64,000 bases of DNA from assembly GCF_965216805.1 (NCBI RefSeq), contig NZ_CBDCGN010000002.1:682001-746000 (forward strand). The letters are read 5' to 3'. A model generated the notes under the pieces. It was not told where the DNA came from and did no database searches. It saw only the letters and a program-made list of their open reading frames with translations. Shown here in pieces: positions 26,216-36,123 of this stretch; position 1 is the stretch's first letter, and every line of letters starts with the position of its first letter. This DNA is from Panacagrimonas sp965216805. GTDB taxonomy: Bacteria; Pseudomonadota; Gammaproteobacteria; Nevskiales; Nevskiaceae. The position numbers and the translations under genes are program-made.

Positions 26216-28200
26216 CACTTGACCTCGTACTCTTCCGGAGACGCCGCGTCGGTCGCCGCTGCGGGCTCGGCAGATTGCAGCTGCTCTGCCAGCGGCTTGT
26301 TCTTGTCGACTTCGAACTCGCCGCGGATCAGTTGCGGCTCGCGAATGGGGTTGCCCTCTTCGTCGAGTTCGAACTCGTCCTGGTCCGGCTCTGGCAGCGC
26401 GCCGTCGTAGATACGCGCCAGGGCAAAACGGGTCTCCACCAGGTACTTGTCGATCTGGCGCTTCTGCGCGTTGAGCTCTTCCAGTGCCAGTGCCTGCAGC
26501 CGCTTGGCGCTGGCGCGCGCGGCGGCGTCCAGCGCGGGCAACAGGCTTTCGCTGCGCGTCTTGACCCGCTGTACGCGCTCGAACGGGCCGTCGAACCTGA
26601 CCGGCACCGCGCTGAGTTTCAACGGTGGCAGCTTGGGCCGGTTGAACGACGGCCGTGCCAGAAACTGTCCCGGTGCCGACAGCTGGGTGGCCTCATCCAG
26701 TTCCAACTGCAGGTCGCGGTAGGGCAGCTTCCAGTTCTGTTTGGCGCGCGCGAACTGGACGGTGGGTTCCACCGTGGGACGCTGCCCGCCCCGAAAGGCC
26801 ACGTCGACCCGCTGGATGCCGGTCTGCCAGCCCTTGACGTTCTTGAGCAGCAGACGCACGTCGCGATAATTCTTGAGCGTCTCGGCGTAGCGATGCTCAG
26901 CGATCAGGGTCTGCAGGAAATAGGTTTCCTCGGCGTCCGGCAGATCGCGCAGCTCCCACATCCAGCCGGCTTCGGAGTCGGCATCTCGCGCCAGCATGGT
27001 CTCGACCATGCGACCGCCGCGCAGCGAGTTCATCGCATCCATGGTGCGCTTGCGCGCAGCGTCCAGACGCTCGGCGGCCTGTTCGTAGTAGGTCAGTGCC
27101 TGCGTGTGTGCGCCCAGGCGGTCAAGTGCGAAAGGCACGGCCAGCCAGGCTTCCTGCACCGCCGGATCCTGCGGGTTGCGGTCGATCACCTCCGACCAGA
27201 TGGCGATGGCGCGGCGCAGCCCCTCGTCTTCTTCATCGGCCACACCGGCGCGGCGGAAACTGCGGATGCCGGCCCGCTCGTAAGGGTCCTCCAGGTAGCC
27301 GCGCCGCAGCAGCCCCCCCAGCGCGGAGAAGGTGCCGAACGGATCGTTGAGATCGCGCAAGGCCCGGTCTTCACTCAACTCCGAACGGGTCTGGCGGCGA
27401 CCGCGCGGTGCCAGCTCGGCCCAGCCCAGCCCGAGCAAGGCTCGATTGGAATACGGACCTTCGCTGCGCACGCGTCCCAGCACCGGCTTGGCCGATCCGC
27501 CAAGCTGGTTCTGCAGGAAGTGCCAGCCCAGGGTGACGTTGGCCTTGTCGCGCAGCGCACGCGTGTTCTCGTCGTTCCCAAGCTGCCGGCCGACGCGATC
27601 CAGCGCGGTACGGCCCTCGTCGAGACGCCCATCGCTGATCAGTGCCACACCCAGGTTGTAGCGCAGGTAGGCGGTGCGCAGATCGTCGCCGAGCTGGTCT
27701 TCGAGGACTTCGATGGCTTCGTTGTAGCGGCCCAGCGACAGCAGTACGCGGGAATACAGGTCCTGCCAATCGAGCTCCAGCTCGCGCGGCAGTTTCTCGC
27801 GTGCGCGCAGCAGGCTGGCGCGCGCCTGATCGAAATAGCCGCGCTCGTACTCGAACTCCGCCAGGCGCATGCGCGCGCGGCCGATCTCCAGCGGATCGCT
27901 GGCGGTGGCGGCGACGGTGCGGTAGATGTGCTCGGCGCGGTCGCGCATGCCGAACGACAGGTAGTAGTCGGCCAGCGACTCCCAGTAGTCGCGCCCGGCC
28001 TCGAAGGTTTCGTCGGGGCCGCGCTGCAACTTGAGCAGTTCGGTGACGGCGGAAAAATAGCGCTGGTCTTCGCCCAGGAAGCGCGCACTGCGGATACTGG
28101 GGTCCTCGGCCGAGCCCGTGAAATAGGTTTGCGCTGCCGCGACGGACAGCGTCCAGGCCGACAGCGCGGCGGCCGCAAGGGTCAGCGCACAGCGTTTCAT
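26215..28200 (-). CDS. Exported TPR-repeat protein
   Basis: The 661-residue precursor starts at ATG 28200 (MKRCALTL), with a cleavable signal peptide ending about residue 23 (SVAAA-QTYF) and no lipobox. TPR-like repeats fill about residues 45-260 and 330-400 (YWESLADYYLSFGMRDRAEHIY, RYNLGVALISDGRLDEGRTAL). The C-terminal 200 residues are a less regular helical region ending in an acidic tail. The start shares one base with the stop of the upstream gene (TGATG). It is likely a periplasmic partner of the motor. Confidence 0.82.
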   Translation of the reverse strand: MKRCALTLAAAALSAWTLSVAAAQTYFTGSAEDPSIRSARFLGEDQRYFSAVTELLKLQRGPDETFEAGRDYWESLADYYLSFGMRDRAEHIYRTVAATASDPLEIGRARMRLAEFEYERGYFDQARASLLRAREKLPRELELDWQDLYSRVLLSLGRYNEAIEVLEDQLGDDLRTAYLRYNLGVALISDGRLDEGRTALDRVGRQLGNDENTRALRDKANVTLGWHFLQNQLGGSAKPVLGRVRSEGPYSNRALLGLGWAELAPRGRRQTRSELSEDRALRDLNDPFGTFSALGGLLRRGYLEDPYERAGIRSFRRAGVADEEDEGLRRAIAIWSEVIDRNPQDPAVQEAWLAVPFALDRLGAHTQALTYYEQAAERLDAARKRTMDAMNSLRGGRMVETMLARDADSEAGWMWELRDLPDAEETYFLQTLIAEHRYAETLKNYRDVRLLLKNVKGWQTGIQRVDVAFRGGQRPTVEPTVQFARAKQNWKLPYRDLQLELDEATQLSAPGQFLARPSFNRPKLPPLKLSAVPVRFDGPFERVQRVKTRSESLLPALDAAARASAKRLQALALEELNAQKRQIDKYLVETRFALARIYDGALPEPDQDEFELDEEGNPIREPQLIRGEFEVDKNKPLAEQLQSAEPAAATDAASPEEYEVK

Positions 28201-28778
28201 CACTCCACTGCCTTCCATTGCCGAAGCCGGACATCGGGCTCGTTCCTGCGCGCGCCGGCAACGATCTGCACTTCCACCTCGGCCGGCTCGATGCCTTTCT
28301 CGAAGGTGCCGACGAACTCGCCGGCAACCGCGACCGGTTCTTTCTTCTCTTCCACGAACTGGCCGGCGAAGACCACCTTGATGCCGTGGTTGCCGCGTTC
28401 CACGTTCAGGCGAGCCAGGCGTTGCAGCGCATCGGTTGCCAGCAGCGCGCGCGCATCGCGATCATCGTAGCGGTACACGATGGGCGCTCCGTTATCCACA
28501 CTCAGGCTGACTTCCTGCAACAGCAGGTTCGGCAACCGCGTGCTCACGTACACCGACAGCCGCGTCTCGGGGGGATACAGGTGGGTTTCCTCCGCGAGCT
28601 GCGCGTCGCGGTTGAGCTCGATGACCTCGTCCTTGAGCGCCTGGATCGCCAGGTCAAGCTCGATGGCGCCCTCGTCCGGCGAGGCCGGCCCGACCGCCAG
28701 CGCGTGACCGGCAAAAGCCAGGGTCAGGACGCAGGCGGTCACGGGTCTGAAGGCCCGCAGGCCACAGAGAGAAGGCAT
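28200..28778 (-). CDS. Exported protein, first gene of the envelope-motor operon
   Basis: The 192-residue precursor has a signal peptide of about 28 residues (RPVTACVLTLAFAGHALA). The mature protein has a helical N-terminal part (ELDLAIQALKDEVIELNRDAQ) and a predicted beta-rich domain (RLSVYVSTRL..., VSLSVDNGAPIVYRYDDRD). No family is recognised. ATG 28778 gives a good signal peptide but has no Shine-Dalgarno sequence; the strand there is CCTCCTCC, so start efficiency or position is uncertain. The gene leads the operon. Confidence 0.7.
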   Translation of the reverse strand: MPSLCGLRAFRPVTACVLTLAFAGHALAVGPASPDEGAIELDLAIQALKDEVIELNRDAQLAEETHLYPPETRLSVYVSTRLPNLLLQEVSLSVDNGAPIVYRYDDRDARALLATDALQRLARLNVERGNHGIKVVFAGQFVEEKKEPVAVAGEFVGTFEKGIEPAEVEVQIVAGARRNEPDVRLRQWKAVE

Positions 28779-28810
28779 CAGAGGAGGAGGTGAGCCAAGC
28801 AAGGCCGGCG

Positions 28811-28838
28811 AGTTTAACAAATGATTTACACGGTAGAA
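28811..28838 (-). promoter_or_regulatory. Possible promoter of the nine-gene envelope operon
   Basis: An AT-rich island in a GC-rich background holds TTCTAC (complement of 28833-28838) and TAAACT (complement of 28811-28816) with a 16-base spacer. It sits just upstream of the first operon gene. The match to consensus is weak. Confidence 0.35.
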
Positions 28839-28944
28839 GTGCGGCCCGCGGCCGGCCCGAACAGCGAGGTCTGGCGTCCGACAGCCGGCATCCGATGCAG
28901 TTCCGGAACCGGGCTGCGACGACGCGCGGTTCAGGTAAGGCGAT

Positions 28945-29751
28945 TCAGGTGGGCGCGGGCGGACGGAAGTTGTCCTTCCACCTGCGCAGCTCGGCGAACA
29001 CGGCCGCCTCGTCTTGCAGCGATCGCCCGGCGTGGGCGGCAGCGGCCTCGCGCACCGCCGGATGCGCGGTGCGCAGGAAGGGGTTGATGCGCATTTCCTG
29101 CTCGACGCTGGACGGGACTGTCGGTGAGTCGGCGGCGCGCAGCGAACGCACCCGGTCCCAGTAGTCGGACAGCTCGGCATTGTCCGGTTCCACCGTGCGC
29201 GCAAACAACAGGTTGGAGGTGGTGTACTCGTGCGTGCAGTACACCTGGGTGGCGCCGGGCAGCGCGGCCAGCCGACTCAGCGAGGTGTGCATCTGTTGCG
29301 GCGTGCCTTCGAACAAGCGGCCGCAGCCGCCGGAGAACAAGGTGTCGCCGCACAGCAGCAGCGGACCTTGCAGATCGCTCGCGGGGGTGAAATAGGCAAT
29401 GTGGCCCAGCGTATGGCCGGGTACTTCCATCACTTCGAAACGCCGGCCGAGCACGGTGACGTGATCGCCTTCGACCAGCGGATGGGTCAGCAGACGGATC
29501 GTTTGCTCCTCCTTGCGCGGGCCGTAGACCGGGACTGCGCGATGTTGCAGCAGGGCGCCGAGCCCGCCGATGTGATCGGGATGGTGATGGGTGATCAGGA
29601 TCGCTTCCAGGGTCAGGCCGCGCGCGGACAGGGCTGCTTCCACGGGCGCGGCGTCGCCCGGATCGACTACCACGGCGCGATCCTGCTGCACCAGCAGCCA
29701 AAGATAGTTGTCGGCAAAGGCGGGGATCGGGATCAGCTCTAGGGCAGTCAT
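28945..29751 (-). CDS. gloB: Hydroxyacylglutathione hydrolase (glyoxalase II)
   Basis: The 268-residue metallo-beta-lactamase-fold enzyme hydrolyses S-lactoylglutathione in methylglyoxal detoxification. The metal-binding motif THHHPDH is at residues 54-60. Further ligands lie in PGHTLGHIAYF and in CGDTLFSGGCGRLFEG. The C-terminal substrate-binding helices include EQEMRINPFLR. ATG 29751 is used because MTALELIPIPAFADNY matches the family N-terminus. It is divergent from the gloB-linked methyltransferase gene, as in E. coli (gloB-yafS-rnhA-dnaQ). Confidence 0.96.
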   Translation of the reverse strand: MTALELIPIPAFADNYLWLLVQQDRAVVVDPGDAAPVEAALSARGLTLEAILITHHHPDHIGGLGALLQHRAVPVYGPRKEEQTIRLLTHPLVEGDHVTVLGRRFEVMEVPGHTLGHIAYFTPASDLQGPLLLCGDTLFSGGCGRLFEGTPQQMHTSLSRLAALPGATQVYCTHEYTTSNLLFARTVEPDNAELSDYWDRVRSLRAADSPTVPSSVEQEMRINPFLRTAHPAVREAAAAHAGRSLQDEAAVFAELRRWKDNFRPPAPT

Positions 29752-29885
29752 GGCGGCGGGCTCGCGGGCGGCTGGCGCGGAAGACCCGATGATACCCATC
29801 CCGGATGCCAGGGCCCCGCTGCGCGGCGATCCCGATCAGCGCGGCGGCGTAGAATCCGGGCTGTGCATTCCCGGGACCAACGACG

Positions 29886-30683
29886 ATGAGCGTGTGGCGT
29901 CCATCTCGCGGCGGGCGACCGCTGTCACGACAGGCGCTTGGCCAGTGGCAGCAGTGTCCGCGTGGCCGGCAGTTGATCGAGGTCGAGCAGCGCGAGCTGG
30001 GCCGACTGCTGCCGGACGTATTCGGACGACACGTGCTGCAGATCGGCTCCTGGGGCAACGGCGAGGCGCTGCTGCAGTCCGCGGAAACCCTGCACCGGGC
30101 CGTGCTGGGCACGGTGGCGGACTTTGGCGCCAGCGCGCTGATCGAGTCCGAGCGTCTGCCCATTGCGTCCAGCACCGTCGACGCGGTGGTGTTGCCGCAC
30201 ACCCTGGAGTTTTCGGCTTCGCCGCATCATCTGTTGCGCGAGGTCAATCGCATCCTTACCGATCGCGGGCGGGTGTTCGTGATGGGCTTCAACCCCTGGG
30301 GCGTCTGGGGAGTCCGCCAGCGTCTGGGTCTGCGCGATCCGGCGTTTCCCGGCGGCGCCCGTTTCTACAGCGCCGGGCGTCTGTGCGACTGGCTCGAATT
30401 GCTGGATCTGGAAGTGGTGGAAGTGCGTCGCTTCAGCCTGGGCTTCCCCTGGGCCGCGGCTCGCTCCGACGGCGAGTCCTGGAGTCTGGCCGCGCTGATC
30501 GCGCCGTTTTCCGAAGCCTATCTGCTGGCCGCCAGAAAACGCGTCGTTCCCATCCGGCTGGTGGGCCGACCGGTGCGCGCTCAGGTACGTCCCCTGGTCG
30601 GGATTGCGGCGCCAGCGGCACGGCGCGACGACGGCAGCGTCTGCCGCGACGGCGAAGCCGGGCCGCCACCGCGACTGACGTGA
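29886..30683 (+). CDS. Class I SAM-dependent methyltransferase (YafS-like)
   Basis: The 265-residue protein has a Rossmann-type methyltransferase core. The first glycine motif is weak (VLQIGSWGNGEAL), followed by LPIASSTVDAVVLPHTLEFSASPHHLLREVNRIL, the usual motif IV-V region, and GRVFVMGFNPWG. Substrate unknown. The position between gloB and rnhA matches E. coli yafS. It overlaps rnhA by four bases (GTGA). Confidence 0.85.
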   Translation: MSVWRPSRGGRPLSRQALGQWQQCPRGRQLIEVEQRELGRLLPDVFGRHVLQIGSWGNGEALLQSAETLHRAVLGTVADFGASALIESERLPIASSTVDAVVLPHTLEFSASPHHLLREVNRILTDRGRVFVMGFNPWGVWGVRQRLGLRDPAFPGGARFYSAGRLCDWLELLDLEVVEVRRFSLGFPWAAARSDGESWSLAALIAPFSEAYLLAARKRVVPIRLVGRPVRAQVRPLVGIAAPAARRDDGSVCRDGEAGPPPRLT

Positions 30684-31123
30684 AGTCCGTAACCGCCCAC
30701 ACCGACGGGGCCTGCAAGGGCAATCCCGGCCCCGGCGGCTGGGGCGTGCTGCTGCGCTGCAACGGTGTCGAGAAGCGCTTGTTCGGGGGCGAGGCACTGA
30801 CCACCAACAACCGCATGGAATTGTTGGCGGCAATCCAGGCCCTGGAGACGCTCAGGGAAGCCTGTTCCGTGCGTCTGCACACCGACTCCACTTATGTGCT
30901 CAAGGGCATCACCGAATGGATGCCGGGCTGGAAGCGCAAACAGTGGCGCACCGCCGACGGCAAACCGGTCAAGAATGTGGACCTGTGGCAACGCCTGGAC
31001 GCGGCGCGCGCGCGCCATCAGGTCGATTGGCAGTGGGTCAAGGGCCACGCCGGTGACGAGGGCAACGAACTGGCCGATCAGCTCGCCAACCAGGGGATTG
31101 CGACGCTACGCCAGCAGGCTTGA
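30680..31123 (+). CDS. rnhA: Ribonuclease HI
   Basis: The 147-residue endonuclease removes RNA from RNA-DNA hybrids. All catalytic residues are in place: D9 (HTDGACKGNPGPGGWG), E47 (NNRMELLA), D69 (HTDSTYV), H123 (VKGHAG) and D133 (NELAD). The start is GTG 30680, overlapping the methyltransferase stop. The stop TGA 31121-31123 shares its A with an ATG that is in frame with dnaQ. Confidence 0.97.
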   Translation: MKSVTAHTDGACKGNPGPGGWGVLLRCNGVEKRLFGGEALTTNNRMELLAAIQALETLREACSVRLHTDSTYVLKGITEWMPGWKRKQWRTADGKPVKNVDLWQRLDAARARHQVDWQWVKGHAGDEGNELADQLANQGIATLRQQA

Positions 31124-31153
31124 TGCGCGTCGCGGTTGCGCGCAGCCTTTCCC

Positions 31154-31209
31154 GATTCCCGATTCCCGATTCCCGATTCCCGATTCCCGATTCCCGATTC
31201 CCGATTCCC
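31154..31209. repeat. Heptanucleotide tandem repeat (GATTCCC)x8, G4-capable
   Basis: Eight perfect copies of GATTCCC run from 31154 to 31209, preceded by another CCC, so the minus strand holds nine GGG tracts spaced by four bases. This satisfies the simple G-quadruplex pattern. GGGNATC repeats of this kind are known to be abundant in Xanthomonas. The tract lies between the rnhA stop and the dnaQ start and is translatable in frame with dnaQ as repeats of SRFPIPD. Confidence 0.95.
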
Positions 31210-31215
31210 GTGCCC

Positions 31216-31941
31216 ATGCGCCAACTCGTTCTCGATACCGAAACCACCGGCCTGTCGGTCGAGCAGGGCCACCGCGTGATCGAGATCGGCGTGCTGGAAT
31301 TGGTCAATCGACGCCCCAGCGGCCATCACTTCCATCGTTTCGTCAATCCGCAACGCGCGGTGGACGAGGGCGCGATGCAGGTCCACGGCATCAGCAACGA
31401 GTTCCTGGCCGACAAGCCCTGCTTTGCAGAGGTGGCGCAGGAGCTGTGGGACTGGCTGGCCGGCGACGAGCTGATCATTCACAACGCACCTTTCGACGTC
31501 GGCTTTCTCGATCTCGAATTCGGTCTGGCGGGCGTCGGTCGTCCACTGGCCGAGGCCTGCGCCATCACCGATACCGTGCTCATGGCCCGACGCCTGCACC
31601 CGGGCCAGAAAGCCAGCCTGGATGCGCTGTGTCGCCGCTACGAGGTGGACAATTCGCATCGCGATCTGCACGGCGCTTTGCTCGACGCTCGGCTGCTGGC
31701 AGACGTGTATCTGGCCATGACGGGCGGGCAGTCCACCCTGTCGCTGGACGTGGGCAGCGGCGCTGCTGCCGGCCGAATGTCGTGGGCGCGCCTGCTGGGG
31801 GTTGAGGGGCGGCCCCTACCGGTCGTGCAAGCCACGGACGAAGAATGGGCCGCGCATCGCGAGCGGCTCAGAACCATCGCCAAGAAGGGCGACCTGATGT
31901 GGAAGACCGATCTGGAAACGCTGCCGCCGTCTTCGTCCTGA
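31216..31941 (+). CDS. dnaQ: DNA polymerase III epsilon subunit (3'-5' exonuclease)
   Basis: The 241-residue proofreading subunit has DEDDh active-site residues D7 and E9 (VLDTETTGL), D94 (NAPFDVGFLD), H152 and D157 (HGALLDARLLAD), matching E. coli spacing. The C-terminal region would bind the polymerase alpha subunit. ATG 31216 fits the family N-terminus. However, ATG 31123, coupled to the rnhA stop (TGATG), is in the same frame and would add 31 residues encoded largely by the heptad repeat. No good ribosome binding site precedes 31216. Confidence 0.95.
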   Translation: MRQLVLDTETTGLSVEQGHRVIEIGVLELVNRRPSGHHFHRFVNPQRAVDEGAMQVHGISNEFLADKPCFAEVAQELWDWLAGDELIIHNAPFDVGFLDLEFGLAGVGRPLAEACAITDTVLMARRLHPGQKASLDALCRRYEVDNSHRDLHGALLDARLLADVYLAMTGGQSTLSLDVGSGAAAGRMSWARLLGVEGRPLPVVQATDEEWAAHRERLRTIAKKGDLMWKTDLETLPPSSS

Positions 31942-31973
31942 GGCGCAAGGCCGAGCTGCGCCGGCCGCGGCTG

Positions 31974-32918
31974 TCATTTGACTCCCAGCGCCCCGATCAC
32001 CTCGAAATAAGGTGGCCGCGTTTCACGCGAGCTGACCGCGCATTCGGCCACGTTCAATCCAGCCTTGTTCATCAGGTTGCGCAAGTGGTCCAGTTCGATG
32101 CCCAGGTTGAGATGATCGAAAGCGCGCTGGGTCTCCGCGTGCTCATGGCGCTTGAGGGCGGCGATGACCAGCCGCCCGCCCGGACGCAGCACCCGCGTCG
32201 CCTCGCGGATCGCACGTTGCGGTTCATGGCTGTAGCTCAGCGCGTGAAGGGCGAATACGTGGTCGAAGCTGGCGTCTTCGAACGGCAGCTGGTGCATGTC
32301 GCCCTGATGGAAGGACACATTGGTGCGCTGCGCCAGCCTTCGCTGGGCGGCGGACAGCACCGCCGCGCTGACGTCCACGCAGGTTACGCGCCGCGCATGC
32401 GGCGACAGCAGCTCGGCGACCACGCCATCGCCGGACGCCAGGTCGAGCACATCGCCCAGTTCGAGCAGCATCATCAATGCCCGTGCGGTGGCCTCCCAGC
32501 TGCGACCGGGGGAATAGTGCAGCTCCATCCGTCCGGCCACCGATTCGGCCCAGGTCTGGTCCCGATGGCGCTGCCGAATCACTTCGCCCGCGCGTTCACG
32601 GTCCAGCCGCGCCTGGGCGTCGTCCAGCTGCGGCCGCAGCAGGTTCCAGATGGCGCCGGCGGCGCCCTGGGCAGCGGCAGTGGCGGAATACAGGGCGGCG
32701 CCGTTGGTGCGTTCGTCGGCCACCAGGCCAGCGTTCTTCAGCCGCGACAGGTGCGTGGAGACGCGGCTTTGGGCCAGTCCGGTGATTTCGGTCAGCTCCG
32801 CGGCCGACAGGCTGAGCGACTCCAGCAGCAGCAACAGGCGCACGCGGCTGGCGTCGGACAGCAGGCGACAGGCCTCGGTACCCAGGCCGATCGACAGCGG
32901 TGCGTTGGGGGCAGCCAC
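31974..32918 (-). CDS. ArsR-type HTH / SAM-methyltransferase fusion protein
   Basis: The 314-residue protein has two parts. Residues about 15-85 form an ArsR-family winged helix (LSDASRVRLLLLLE, LAQSRVSTHLSRLKNAGLV). Residues about 140-270 form a class I methyltransferase with motif I VLDLASGDG (157-165), CVDVSAAVL and the FDHVFALHALSY region. It may couple DNA binding to a methylated metabolite or SAM level; the target is unknown. It converges on dnaQ. Confidence 0.85.
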   Translation of the reverse strand: MAAPNAPLSIGLGTEACRLLSDASRVRLLLLLESLSLSAAELTEITGLAQSRVSTHLSRLKNAGLVADERTNGAALYSATAAAQGAAGAIWNLLRPQLDDAQARLDRERAGEVIRQRHRDQTWAESVAGRMELHYSPGRSWEATARALMMLLELGDVLDLASGDGVVAELLSPHARRVTCVDVSAAVLSAAQRRLAQRTNVSFHQGDMHQLPFEDASFDHVFALHALSYSHEPQRAIREATRVLRPGGRLVIAALKRHEHAETQRAFDHLNLGIELDHLRNLMNKAGLNVAECAVSSRETRPPYFEVIGALGVK

Positions 32919-32944
32919 GCGGTGCGAACGCCAACGGCGGCTAT

Positions 32945-32973
32945 AAACAAAACCGCCGGCCCGGGGCCGGCGG
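32945..32973 (-). terminator. Rho-independent terminator after the phasin gene
   Basis: CCGCCGGCC (32953-32961) pairs perfectly with GGCCGGCGG (32965-32973) over a 3-base loop. Read on the minus strand it is followed by TTTTGTTT. It lies 21 bases past the phasin stop. Confidence 0.85.
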
Positions 32974-32993
32974 CGGGGAACGAGGGACGCGGA

Positions 32994-33728
32994 TCACTTC
33001 TTGGCGGGTCGTTTGGCTGCCTTGGGCGCCGTTTTCGCGGCAGTCTTGGTCGTCGCCGGCTTCTTCGCCTTGCTGGCGGCTCGGGCGGCGCGGGACTCCG
33101 GTGACGGTCGTGCCTGCACCGCCTTCTTGGCGGGCGTCGGCGGCGGCGCGATGTCCAGCACCGATTCGATCTTTCTGCGCACCGCCTTGCCGACTTCGCG
33201 CGCCCTGGTTTCGCCCTGTTTGACCGCGGCTTTGCCCTTTTTTTCGGCGCTGGCCAACTCCTTGTCCAGCGTCTTCTTGATGTCGGCGGCGGTCCTGACT
33301 GCGGATTGCTGAGCCTTGGCCGCCGCTTTGCGCACATCTTCCATCGCTTTTTGCGCCGGCTCCGTCACCCTGCTCAAGGCCTTGCCGTCGAGACTGGCGC
33401 CGTTGCCGATCAGCCGGGTCAGCTCTGCGCGGGTGTCGGCAATGATGGAGAGCGATTCGCGCGCATGGCCGATCACGGTCTGGACGGTTTCCTGCAGCAG
33501 GTCGAGCTGCTGCGCCGCCATATCCTGGTAACTGTTGCCGCTGCGGGGAGATTTCAGCGCGCCGGTGGCGCTTTTGAAGTAGTCGTTGAGCGCGCGCAAC
33601 TCTTGTTCGGCCAGCTTCTGCACCCCTTCGAGCACGATGCGACTGGCGTTGGAAACCACGTCCAGCGATTCCTTGCGCATATGCTCGATCTGCGCTTTCA
33701 GCTGGTCGATCTTGTCCTTGGCTGCCAT
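32994..33728 (-). CDS. Phasin-family protein with Lys/Ala-rich tail
   Basis: The 244-residue protein has an N-terminal amphipathic helical region (about 1-165) typical of phasins, which coat polyhydroxyalkanoate granules, including NASRIVLEGVQKLAEQEL and LDLLQETVQTVIGHARES. From about residue 190 the protein becomes a Lys/Ala/Pro-rich tail ending KRPAKK, resembling histone H1-like or PhaF-type tails that contact DNA. It has its own promoter and terminator. Granule binding is inferred from family resemblance; no PHA synthase gene is in the window. Confidence 0.8.
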   Translation of the reverse strand: MAAKDKIDQLKAQIEHMRKESLDVVSNASRIVLEGVQKLAEQELRALNDYFKSATGALKSPRSGNSYQDMAAQQLDLLQETVQTVIGHARESLSIIADTRAELTRLIGNGASLDGKALSRVTEPAQKAMEDVRKAAAKAQQSAVRTAADIKKTLDKELASAEKKGKAAVKQGETRAREVGKAVRRKIESVLDIAPPPTPAKKAVQARPSPESRAARAASKAKKPATTKTAAKTAPKAAKRPAKK

Positions 33729-33766
33729 TTCCCCTGCTCCCGAGTTGGTTGGAAACCTCGGCGTCG

Positions 33767-33796
33767 AGCATAGGCATCGCTATAAGTGCCTGTCAA
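33767..33796 (-). promoter_or_regulatory. Sigma-70 promoter of the phasin gene
   Basis: On the minus strand TTGACA (complement of 33791-33796) is followed after 18 bases by TATGCT (complement of 33767-33772). The -10 box lies about 40 bases before the phasin ATG. Confidence 0.6.
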
Positions 33797-33964
33797 ACGT
33801 AGGATTTCGGGGTGCGTCGTGGCGCCGGCGCAGTTTACGAGGCGCCCGCTGCGCCGTTATGATTCCGAGTCTTATCTCTCCCAGGCGCAGCGGCTCGATG
33901 TTTCGATGCTCGCCTTCTTCGCCTGCACCCCCTTTCCACTCGATTCCGGAGGCAGTTCGCGCCC

Positions 33965-36118
<2,154 letters not shown>

Positions 36119-36123
36119 TGAAG

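Noticed and set aside
23492..28470. Long plus-strand frames (741 and 781 codons) opposite the TPR genes
   Set aside because: They are shadows of the minus-strand TPR genes; composition is Arg/Gly/Leu/Val-rich without motifs, and their starts have no supporting context.
31154..31209. Heptad array considered as a CRISPR or satellite remnant
   Set aside because: The unit is seven bases with no spacers and no cas genes nearby. It fits the GGGNATC simple repeats known from Xanthomonas.
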